From contig JAESTI010000109.1 in NCBI GenBank assembly GCA_016763665.1, positions 1-7,968 of the forward strand: a DNA stretch of 7,968 bases, in the 5' to 3' direction. Positions 1 to 7,020 of the stretch are shown piece after piece. The position numbers and the translations under genes were made by a program. The notes beneath the pieces are model-generated. The model worked only from the letters and a program-made list of their open reading frames with translations, ran no database searches and was not told the DNA's origin. Position 1 is the first letter of the stretch; each line of letters opens with the position of its first letter. This DNA is from Bacteroidia bacterium (GTDB taxonomy: Bacteria; Bacteroidota; Bacteroidia; Flavobacteriales; NORP286).

Positions 1-362
1 CCAATTGAGATTGAAGATCCTCCTATAGAACCTCAAACTGAGCCTGACATTATTTGGGTAGCAGAGGTAGATCCTGAATTTCCAGGTGGCACCAAAGCGA
101 TGTATAAATATCTATATTCAAGAATAAACTATCCACTAATTGCAAAAGAAAACGAGATACAAGGACCTGTCTACATTTCATTTATTGTAGATAAAGAAGG
201 AAATCTTAATAACATCAAGATAAGAGAGGTATTGGTGGTGGTTGCGAAGAAGAAGCGCTAAGAGTAATTAAGGGAATGCCAAAATGGAATCCTGGCCTTC
301 AAAACGGTAGAGCAGTTAATGTACCTGTTACACTTCGGATAAAGTTTACTTTGGTGAAGTAG
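1..362 (+). pseudogene. TonB-like energy transducer, C-terminal domain, frameshifted (5' end outside window)
   Basis: TonB proteins carry proton-motive energy from the inner membrane to outer-membrane TonB-dependent receptors; the C-terminal domain contacts the receptor. Frame 1 from the window edge reads a Pro/Glu-rich linker, then 'PEFPGGTKAMYKYL', 'INYPLIAKENEIQGPVYISF' and 'VDKEGNLNNIKI', the first half of a TonB_C domain, and stops at 259-261. The second half ('RGIGGGCEEEALRVIKG', 'MPKWNPG', 'VNVPVTLRIKFTL') continues in another frame from about 225 and ends at TAG 360-362. Joining the halves gives a normal-length domain, so one base is missing near 220-228; 'ataagagaggt' would be restored by one extra A in the short A run. 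It is either a real inactivating mutation or a sequencing or assembly error. The N-terminal membrane anchor lies outside, so a TonB domain fused to another protein (for example a BlaR1-type peptidase) cannot be excluded. Confidence 0.85.
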
Positions 363-422
363 TTTTTGATCCTGGTAGCGAGATAGTTCAATGCAGATTT
401 GACAATAGGACACAAAAAATTG

Positions 423-462
423 TTTCACGCAAAGCCAGCTAAGGGTTTCGCAAAGCTCGCAA
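423..462. repeat. Imperfect tandem GCAAAG-type intergenic repeat
   Basis: Two related units lie side by side between the convergent TonB-like gene and the minus-strand operon: TTTCACGCAAAGCCAGC at about 423-439 and TTTCGCAAAGCTCGC at about 446-460. They align with a two-base gap and one mismatch. Short AATTG (418-422) and CAATT (460-464) arms flank the pair. From general knowledge, intergenic elements built from (A)CGCAAAG / GCTAAG units are frequent in Bacteroidota genomes; their function is not established. The whole intergenic space (363-471) is 109 bp. I see no strong GC-rich hairpin followed by a T run on either strand, so no terminator is called. Confidence 0.5.
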
Positions 463-471
463 TTATTTGTT

Positions 472-1992
472 CTATAAACTCATCAATTCCTTTAATAATT
501 CAAGCTGTTTGTCTTTACCTACTTGATTGCCATTGTGATAAAAAGAAATAAGTTGAAGGGGAGCCCCTGTCCAGCAAAGTTTAGCTACATTGTCGGGACT
601 AATGGTATGGCGGCCTAAAGTTGCTTTAGTTGGCCAGTCAATAGTTGGGTAACAAACATAAGCCAATTCTGAACAGACAATCTTCTCCGTGGTATTTATA
701 TCAAAATTGAAATCATAATCCTTTCCAATTTGCCTGATTGCAAGCAGCAATGCTTCTTGTTGATCTTCAAATAAAGTATTTTCGTCAAAAACAGGTCGCA
801 AAATTGCGATGTCATCAACATTCATAAAATCTTCCAAAGAACTCAACTGTACCCCGCTTCGTAAAGCTTCAATTATATTTTCACCATTTTCATGAGTTAT
901 TTCTTGATGATATGGTTTCAGTAATTCATGCTCCCACATATCCAATGATATTAGATCATCTTTATTTCCTATCCATATTGCGACATGTCCAAAATGACCG
1001 GGGATCAACTTGTCGGTCAATCTAAAAGGTGTTTTCTCCAATATTATGTCCAGGGGTTGAAGTATAGACCTTAAACTTTTTGCGACTTCCTTGTTATTAA
1101 ATAACTTACCTTTTCTTGATTCTATCAGCCCAACTGAATTACCAAAGAACTTACTGATAGAGTTCATGCCGTCTTGCCGGAGTTCCGCGATTACATCAGC
1201 TGTAATTTTTCCTAAAAGATTGAACTTGCCTGTTGCCATGTCTTCCAACCCAATTTTATTGAAGTAGTTATAGGATGGACTGGAGGTTATCAGCAGTTTT
1301 AAGTACTCATAATAAGTGTCTGAGTATTCATTATCTAAATTGTTTGATTCTTTTTCAAAAAAATCAATTCCTTTCTGGATCCTTTGTTGTTTTGAAATAG
1401 AATGTGCTGACCAACTAACTTCAAGCAAATTATTAGCACTAATGCTAAATCCTTTATCAGGATCATTGACCAAACGCCTAAGACGATCATCACCTTCAAA
1501 TAATAAAGCTCCCATCAGATAATTATCATAGAGTGTTAATGCTGCAGATAGAGAGAGCATAACAGCTTTTAATCGAAGGGTAGGGCTAATATTGTATTCA
1601 TTTAAAGTGCTGTCTTCAGCATCAACAGCACATTCATAAGTTTCAGCAAAGAAATATAGTTTTTCCCTGAGGTCCATTGCCACAACGGTTCCTTCCCGAA
1701 GCAATTCAAGATTTTTTGGACTTATTGGATCATCAGGAGTTTCTTTAATTTCTTCTGCAACTTTCAACATCTGGGCACGAATAACAAGGCTTTGTTCGAC
1801 AAATTGTTGAAAATCAATTATTTCACTGTGCAATAAAGAATCCGGAGATTGATTGACACTCAGCTTCTTAATAATACCTTCCCAACATGCATCTGTGCGC
1901 TGCACTTCTTTTACTTTCTCATTCCATAGAGCGTAAACACTTACCGTTAATACAATTACTCCTAACAGATAAAACCAATACTTTTTTTGCAT
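472..1992 (-). CDS. YiiX/YebB-like permuted papain-fold (NlpC/P60 superfamily) cysteine hydrolase with N-terminal anchor and helical extension
   Basis: 506-residue protein, last gene of the operon. Residues about 5-23 form a hydrophobic signal anchor, so the rest probably faces the periplasm. Residues about 30-320 are mostly helical and acidic or amphipathic, with no motif I can assign. The C-terminal part looks like the YiiX/YebB (Peptidase_C92-like) family: a His in 'GHFGHVAIWIG' (H336) precedes the nucleophile Cys in 'EKIVCSELAY' (C440). This His-before-Cys order is typical of circularly permuted NlpC/P60 members, as in LRAT and YiiX. 'GKDYDFNFD' (423-431) matches the conserved G-K-x-Y-D segment before the Cys. 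Family members are predicted amidases, esterases or acyltransferases; the substrate here is unknown. It starts 11 bp after the LplT-PlsC fusion with no obvious Shine-Dalgarno site, suggesting coupled translation. The catalytic assignment is inferred from motifs only. Confidence 0.85.
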   Translation of the reverse strand: MQKKYWFYLLGVIVLTVSVYALWNEKVKEVQRTDACWEGIIKKLSVNQSPDSLLHSEIIDFQQFVEQSLVIRAQMLKVAEEIKETPDDPISPKNLELLREGTVVAMDLREKLYFFAETYECAVDAEDSTLNEYNISPTLRLKAVMLSLSAALTLYDNYLMGALLFEGDDRLRRLVNDPDKGFSISANNLLEVSWSAHSISKQQRIQKGIDFFEKESNNLDNEYSDTYYEYLKLLITSSPSYNYFNKIGLEDMATGKFNLLGKITADVIAELRQDGMNSISKFFGNSVGLIESRKGKLFNNKEVAKSLRSILQPLDIILEKTPFRLTDKLIPGHFGHVAIWIGNKDDLISLDMWEHELLKPYHQEITHENGENIIEALRSGVQLSSLEDFMNVDDIAILRPVFDENTLFEDQQEALLLAIRQIGKDYDFNFDINTTEKIVCSELAYVCYPTIDWPTKATLGRHTISPDNVAKLCWTGAPLQLISFYHNGNQVGKDKQLELLKELMSL

Positions 1993-2003
1993 AAGATTAT
2001 CGT

Positions 2004-5000
2004 TTATTGAATGGATTCGTCACTGGCAATTAACTCAGTTTCATTGAGAAATGAGTCATTTATTGAAATAAATCCTTTGGCATCAATAATAGCCAAATCT
2101 CCTGTAATAAACCATCCATAATGGAAGGATTTTGTGCTCAACTCTGGATCATCAAAATATTCTTGTATCACATTTGGTCCTTTCACTAATAACATACCTT
2201 CCTCTTCATCACTAAGTTCTTTTGAATAGTCATTTTTGTCAACAACTATAACTGCGATTCCTGGTAGTGGTCTTCCATAAGTTTCCTCTACATCACCTTC
2301 CTGGACTTGCTTTTTTCCTGTAAGATCAACACCTCTATAATCAATGCTGTTAACCGAAATTATTGGTGCGCATTCGGGTTTGCAATATCCCGCACGAATA
2401 ATAATATCTTCGTGGTTTTTCCATTGTTCCCTAATTTCCCTGTTTATATCTCTTCCTCCTGAAATGATGTACTTAACTTCCGGTAGATTTTCTTTGGAGT
2501 AATTGCCAAGAAAAGATTCCAATTGATGCGCATAACCAAGCAGTATATTTGAGTGGTATTCATTGATCTTGTCTTTTAATATTTCTTGATTTTGCTCAGA
2601 TTCTAAAAACACAATGCTGGTTTCTGTAATGATAGGAAGCCATAAGTTGCTGTTATATCCGAAACAATGGCTGTAGGGAACTATTCCTGCAAAGCGGTCT
2701 GATTTATTCAAAGCATAAAGTTGTTTTAGGCCTGCCAGGTTGGAGCAAAGGTTTTCATGGCTTAATGGAATATATTTCAGAGATCTATCTTCATTTTGTG
2801 TGATATTGATAGTTACTAAATCACTTTTATCAATTTTTTCTTTCCAGATTCCATTGATGTAATATCGCGGCAAAATCTTGCTGTAATACTGAGATAACAC
2901 GCATATGTGGTTACTCCACTTCTCAATTTCTGTGTCCAGAAGTAGAACATCCATATCCTCTAATATTTTCAAAGTGCTTTTAAGCGATTCAGTTGTTATG
3001 AGTGCATTGATCTTAAGTTTATCTATTATTTCCTGAATCTCATTTTCAGGTAACTTAGGGTCAATATTGACACTTACTTTGCCTGCAATTGCCAGTGAAA
3101 TGTTGGTTAGCATTCCTGTGATACTATGAGGTAACATTACCCCGACATTCTTTGTGTTTGGAATGTTTTTATGAAGAGCTAATGCCAAAGAAAAAGCCTT
3201 AGACAGCATCTCACCATAAGTAATTGTATTCCCATTTTCATCAATTGCTAGAACACGATTATAATTTTTCCTGGCGTTCCTTACAAACCAATATCCCAAT
3301 GTATGCCTGGATCTAATTCTATTTTTAAATGTCTCAGCACCTAATTCGAGTACTTTTTGTCTTACCTGAAATGCTGAACTCGTATTAGGCATCGGTTCGC
3401 CTATTTGAATGGATACGGGCCGAAACAATGTGTATGGTGTTGGCCAAACAATTTTTGAAGTACCCGTAACGTAGGAAAACGGAGAGCCAACTACTCCATC
3501 CATGTTTAATGGAATTATTGGAGCATCTATTCCACTTGCTATATGCTCAATTCCTCTTTTAAATTCGAGCAGTTGTCCGATCCTGGTTATTTGACCTTCA
3601 GGAAAAATACAAACTACATGTCCATTGTTGATCTCTTCCTGGCAACGTTGGTTAAATTCTGCTAGTGTTTCAGGTGTGCTTTTTCCAGCAATTGGAATCA
3701 TATTCATTTTTTTGAAAAACCAATTTAATATAGGCACCTCGTATACTTTTTTTAGCATTACAAACCTCAACATGCGCGGAACTGCAGCTGCTACGAGAAA
3801 TGAATCCATAAGAGAAATATGATTGGCTACTATTAACGCACCAGATTTTTTTGGGATATTTTCAATACCAATTATCTTGAGCTTAAAGAAGGAATGCGCA
3901 GTAATAAAAAATATAAACCTAACTAACATGGCCGGAATATTAACCAAAGTTATTATGGCAATTAACCAAGCAATAATGGTAATGATGCCAAAGATGCCCG
4001 AGCTTCCCATAACCGGCTCTGCAACAGCAAAAATTCCTGCAGAGATCAGTATAAATAAGAAAACCACTAAGTTGTTATAAGCAAGTATTTCCCCTAGTTT
4101 TCGTCCCTCAACCCGTTCCTGAATCCACGCATTTAAAGGTATTTTAAAAAATCCACTGAAAAATGCTCCAATACCTAATATGATCGAAAAGCTTAATTTT
4201 GAATGATCTAAAGTACTCAATAGGGTTAGGGCGATACTCAATCCAAAACCACCTATTGGTACAAGACCCAATTCTACTCTGTTCTTAGAAAACAGGCCTG
4301 CAACAAAACAACCCAAACCAATTCCAACGGCAACCAACGCTATCGTTAAGCTAGTTTCAAAGTTGGTCATATATAATTCATTGGGGCAATGAACAAGAAG
4401 ATTCATTTGTATCAAGGCTCCAATCAGCCAAAATGAGGCTAGGCCCAGCACTGTGAAATTTAGACCCTTTAAAGAACTGGCCCATTTGTATGAATTAATT
4501 AAGAAGCTTATTGGATTGATAGAATCTTTACTGTTTTTAACTGGAGGTTCTTCATCAGCTTTGATCTTTAAACTGGAAATCCAGCCAATTAAAGCAATGC
4601 TGAATAATCCAATAGACAGGATATAGAATTGCGAGTCAGTTCCATCTGAAACAATTCCCGCTAAGACAGTACCGAGTAGTACACCGGTAAACGACAACAA
4701 TTCCATTGTTCCTGTGCCGAATGAGATTTGTGCTTCTCCACCAATATCCCTTATCAGCCCATACTTTGAAGGAGAATAAATTGCACTTTGTAAACCCATT
4801 AAGAAAACCGCTACAAGCACAGTTTCGATAGATTCCATTGCAAACCCTGCAATGGCAATGACCATTATGGGCAGTTCCGCCAATTTGGAATATGCGACAA
4901 TTTTCTGCTTGTTCATTGTTTTGGCCATTCTTCCGGCTAATGGAGAAAATAAAAGGAACGGGATTATGATCAAGGCAGAAGCAACCGATATTAGCAATGA

Positions 5001-5123
5001 CTCGTTACCTTCGGCTAACCAGAAAACGCCAATAAAACATATCAGGCTTTTCAGAAAGTTATCATTGAAAACTCCAAGAAATTGGGTGACAAATAAAGGT
5101 GTCCAATTTATTTTTTTCTGCAT
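2004..5123 (-). CDS. LplT-PlsC-Aas-type fusion: MFS lysophospholipid transporter, acyltransferase and truncated AMP-ligase domain
   Basis: 1039 residues with three domains. (1) About 1-405: an MFS transporter with roughly 12 membrane segments and LplT hallmarks, 'QFLGVFNDNF' (14-23) and 'SPSKYGL' (117-123); LplT moves lysophospholipids to the inner leaflet. (2) About 405-605: a PlsC/AGPAT 1-acylglycerol acyltransferase with an intact H-x4-D motif in 'NHISLMD' (H435, D440) and 'FPEG' (507-510). (3) About 610-1039: an acyl-ACP synthetase/AMP-ligase domain as in Aas. It keeps 'PYSHCFGY' (816-823), 'ISGG' (887-890), 'YGRPLPG' (949-955) and 'TGD' (1007-1009). The Gly/Ser-rich P-loop is replaced by 'ITQNEDRSLKY' (774-784), 'GYGxTE' reads 'GYCKPE', and the protein ends about 30 residues after TGD, lacking the hinge and the C-terminal subdomain with the usual catalytic Lys. 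Acyltransfer may be intact while acyl activation is doubtful. AGAGGA lies only 2 nt before the ATG. Confidence 0.93.
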   Translation of the reverse strand: MQKKINWTPLFVTQFLGVFNDNFLKSLICFIGVFWLAEGNESLLISVASALIIIPFLLFSPLAGRMAKTMNKQKIVAYSKLAELPIMVIAIAGFAMESIETVLVAVFLMGLQSAIYSPSKYGLIRDIGGEAQISFGTGTMELLSFTGVLLGTVLAGIVSDGTDSQFYILSIGLFSIALIGWISSLKIKADEEPPVKNSKDSINPISFLINSYKWASSLKGLNFTVLGLASFWLIGALIQMNLLVHCPNELYMTNFETSLTIALVAVGIGLGCFVAGLFSKNRVELGLVPIGGFGLSIALTLLSTLDHSKLSFSIILGIGAFFSGFFKIPLNAWIQERVEGRKLGEILAYNNLVVFLFILISAGIFAVAEPVMGSSGIFGIITIIAWLIAIITLVNIPAMLVRFIFFITAHSFFKLKIIGIENIPKKSGALIVANHISLMDSFLVAAAVPRMLRFVMLKKVYEVPILNWFFKKMNMIPIAGKSTPETLAEFNQRCQEEINNGHVVCIFPEGQITRIGQLLEFKRGIEHIASGIDAPIIPLNMDGVVGSPFSYVTGTSKIVWPTPYTLFRPVSIQIGEPMPNTSSAFQVRQKVLELGAETFKNRIRSRHTLGYWFVRNARKNYNRVLAIDENGNTITYGEMLSKAFSLALALHKNIPNTKNVGVMLPHSITGMLTNISLAIAGKVSVNIDPKLPENEIQEIIDKLKINALITTESLKSTLKILEDMDVLLLDTEIEKWSNHICVLSQYYSKILPRYYINGIWKEKIDKSDLVTINITQNEDRSLKYIPLSHENLCSNLAGLKQLYALNKSDRFAGIVPYSHCFGYNSNLWLPIITETSIVFLESEQNQEILKDKINEYHSNILLGYAHQLESFLGNYSKENLPEVKYIISGGRDINREIREQWKNHEDIIIRAGYCKPECAPIISVNSIDYRGVDLTGKKQVQEGDVEETYGRPLPGIAVIVVDKNDYSKELSDEEEGMLLVKGPNVIQEYFDDPELSTKSFHYGWFITGDLAIIDAKGFISINDSFLNETELIASDESIQ

Positions 5124-5136
5124 GATCCTCTGACAA

Positions 5137-6375
5137 TTAAATCAATTCAGGAATATTTACAAAGATACAATCTGATAATTTTAACGTGTCGTTTCCTGGC
5201 AGATGAAGGGTGCGTTTTAGCACAAAATCAAATATCAATGGATTATAATCGTAGATCTCATCGAGGTATTTCTTTTCTTTAGATGAAATGTAACCTAAAT
5301 TCTGTAGCTCTATTGTGCTGATGAGTGCATTAATGGCAGGTAATGGGTAGTCACTGCCATTAATTAATCTGGAATGTAAATCTTTCCTCTTCAAAATGGT
5401 TTTCAGAGGTTTTCCTACTCGATTAATCTGAGTCATGGCTGAGATATCTCCGAATAGTAAACCTTTATATTTTTCTTCATCCATGAGGCGCAGGAACAGA
5501 TCAAAGTTTTTTACTAGCTTTTTATCATCGCTATCAAGATCCTGGCTTTTACCTAAACTAGCGCAATGTGCAATGATAACTCTAACACCTAAGTCTAGGG
5601 GTCGCCTGAGTAATAATGGGTTCCCTAATTTCTGAGCTTCTTCTGAATGAACAGCTTTTTCATGACCGGCATGAGTTAATAATACCATGTTATATTCCCG
5701 CATTTTCTCATAATAACTGTCGCATTTTGGATTGGAAGGGTCAATATTCATAGCATTGGGTAACCATTTGACAATTTTTGCACCTTTTTTCCCCCATTTA
5801 TCTAATTCTGATAATGCATCTTTTCGGTATGGATGTACGGAAATGCAAGGAGTAAAAAGTTCGAGATAGTCTTCAGATAATTTGAAAACGTATTCATTTG
5901 AAACATAAAATTGAGTTTTGCTGAGGTCTACTTCACCATTTAATTTGTAATTCTTATCAAATGCTAACAAGGTGTGCTTTCCATGGTTTTTATTGTTGGA
6001 TACCAAACTTACCAGTCTCTTGATGTATTCCTGATCTACGTTTTTCAAGTCACTTACACCGGCAGCATTTAGATATATTTGAAATTTTAAAAATTCAATT
6101 GGATGTGAAAATGATTGCATATTTTCATTCACAAAGCAATCTGAATTATTTCCGGTACCGGCAATATGTGTATGTATATCGATTATGTCATTTGAATTAA
6201 GCCCCTCATAAGCAGAGTCAATTAGTTCCATTGCCTCTTTGCTCAGGTTTTCATTCATGTGCTCGGGTGCTTGTGAAGAAGCTCCTCCAATTTTAGCAAT
6301 GATCATTGGCAGTGAGAAATAAACCATTAAGCAAAGAACTAAACCACCCAATGTTATTTTATATCGTTTCTTCAT
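5137..6375 (-). CDS. Membrane-anchored amidohydrolase-2 family metal-dependent hydrolase
   Basis: 412 residues. Residues about 7-28 are a hydrophobic segment after 'MKKRYK', so the catalytic domain is probably periplasmic or membrane-tethered. The TIM-barrel amidohydrolase metal ligands appear in the expected order: HxH in 'DIHTHIAG' (H68, H70), a possible bridging Lys in 'KIVKWLP' (K203), His in 'LTHAGHE' (H235), His in 'IIAHCAS' (H270), and the final Asp in 'NGSDYPLP' (D342). This pattern fits Amidohydro_2 (PF04909-like) enzymes, which hydrolyse or decarboxylate varied small molecules; the substrate cannot be read from the sequence. The gene starts 2 bp after the stop of the upstream YiiX-like lipoprotein gene, with GGA directly before ATG, pointing to translational coupling. 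All expected ligands are present, so it is probably active. Most relatives I know of are soluble, so the anchor is notable. Confidence 0.88.
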   Translation of the reverse strand: MKKRYKITLGGLVLCLMVYFSLPMIIAKIGGASSQAPEHMNENLSKEAMELIDSAYEGLNSNDIIDIHTHIAGTGNNSDCFVNENMQSFSHPIEFLKFQIYLNAAGVSDLKNVDQEYIKRLVSLVSNNKNHGKHTLLAFDKNYKLNGEVDLSKTQFYVSNEYVFKLSEDYLELFTPCISVHPYRKDALSELDKWGKKGAKIVKWLPNAMNIDPSNPKCDSYYEKMREYNMVLLTHAGHEKAVHSEEAQKLGNPLLLRRPLDLGVRVIIAHCASLGKSQDLDSDDKKLVKNFDLFLRLMDEEKYKGLLFGDISAMTQINRVGKPLKTILKRKDLHSRLINGSDYPLPAINALISTIELQNLGYISSKEKKYLDEIYDYNPLIFDFVLKRTLHLPGNDTLKLSDCIFVNIPELI

Positions 6376-6377
6376 TC

Positions 6378-7004
6378 CTAATTGATTGTTTGTAGTAATT
6401 GAGAATTAAAAATACTTACGGGAGAAATTACGATTTCATTTTGAGGAATGTTTGTTCCATATCGTTCTAAAAGTTTTTTCTCAACCACCGGATGAGAAAG
6501 ATTGAATTCGCTTAGCTTTTGTAATTTGCCTATTTCAATATTTACTGCATTTTTATAGATCTTCCATACTAGTTCAGAACAATAGATCCTTTCATCAGAC
6601 CAACCAAAATACAGATCGTAATTCTTGCCAAGATACTTTTCACCTTCTTGTTTCATTTTCATTAATATTTCCGATGAAAGTATTGTTTCAGCATTATTAA
6701 GCCGTTTTACAACATATTCCTCATTTTCTCCTCTTTGAATCCATTCATTTAAACGGGTGAGTTTTACAGGCTGAACAGCTTCCAAAACAAAGTATTCTTC
6801 ATTCTTCTTATATATAATCCCGACATGGCTGTATTTTGAATTTGTTGCAATTTGAACTGCTTTGCTTTGTGCAGATCTGGAGATTTGAAAGATGATATCT
6901 CCATCATTAAATTCATGATTCGGATCATTGTTACTTCCTGATGATATATTGCAGGAAGAACTAATAAAGAGTAGGAAAATGAATGTGTATTTAATAATGC
7001 TCAT
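6378..7004 (-). CDS. YiiX-like permuted papain-fold (NlpC/P60 superfamily) hydrolase, probable lipoprotein
   Basis: 208 residues, a compact YiiX-family size. The N-terminus is a short signal peptide ending in 'LFISSSC', so C18 is a plausible lipidation site with a relaxed lipobox (Ser instead of Leu at -3). The mature part starts with 'DGDIIFQ' (34-40), the usual opening of YiiX proteins. It continues with 'SKYSHVGIIY' (catalytic His H60), 'LEAVQPV' with a conserved Glu (E75), 'GKNYDLYF' (126-133) and 'YCSELVWKIY' (nucleophile C142). The His-then-Cys order marks the circularly permuted NlpC/P60 branch. Relatives are thought to cleave or transfer amide or ester-linked groups, with peptide or lipid substrates both possible. 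It is the only gene here with a strong Shine-Dalgarno site (AAGGAG, 6 nt before ATG). It shares motifs but not architecture with the last gene of the operon, so the two are probably not a recent duplication. Confidence 0.9.
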   Translation of the reverse strand: MSIIKYTFIFLLFISSSCNISSGSNNDPNHEFNDGDIIFQISRSAQSKAVQIATNSKYSHVGIIYKKNEEYFVLEAVQPVKLTRLNEWIQRGENEEYVVKRLNNAETILSSEILMKMKQEGEKYLGKNYDLYFGWSDERIYCSELVWKIYKNAVNIEIGKLQKLSEFNLSHPVVEKKLLERYGTNIPQNEIVISPVSIFNSQLLQTIN

Positions 7005-7010
7005 AGAGTG

Positions 7011-7016
7011 CTCCTT
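7011..7016 (-). promoter_or_regulatory. Strong Shine-Dalgarno site for the YiiX-like lipoprotein gene
   Basis: The minus strand reads AAGGAG followed by six bases and then ATG at 7004-7002. This is a near-ideal site, unlike the other starts in the window, and it fixes the start codon. It sits in the 16-bp gap after the alpha/beta hydrolase stop, so this gene may be translated independently of its upstream neighbour. Confidence 0.7.
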
Positions 7017-7020
7017 AAAA

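Noticed and set aside
200..262. Programmed -1 ribosomal frameshifting in the TonB-like gene
   Set aside because: No X XXY YYZ slippery heptamer or following stable hairpin is visible near the frame change, and TonB proteins are not known to need frameshifting.
423..462. CRISPR-like repeat
   Set aside because: Only two short imperfect units without regular spacers and no cas genes nearby.
363..471. Intrinsic terminator between the convergent genes
   Set aside because: There is a run of six A at 414-419 (T on the minus strand), but only weak arms (4-5 bp) near it and no stable GC-rich stem.
3625..4080. Two consecutive plus-strand open frames opposite the LplT-PlsC region
   Set aside because: They are antisense to a well-supported coding region with conserved PlsC and transporter motifs; their translations show no family features.
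4852..5133. Plus-strand open frame antisense to the start of the transporter domain
   Set aside because: It mirrors the LplT N-terminal coding sequence, whose QFLGVFNDNF motif is on the minus strand.
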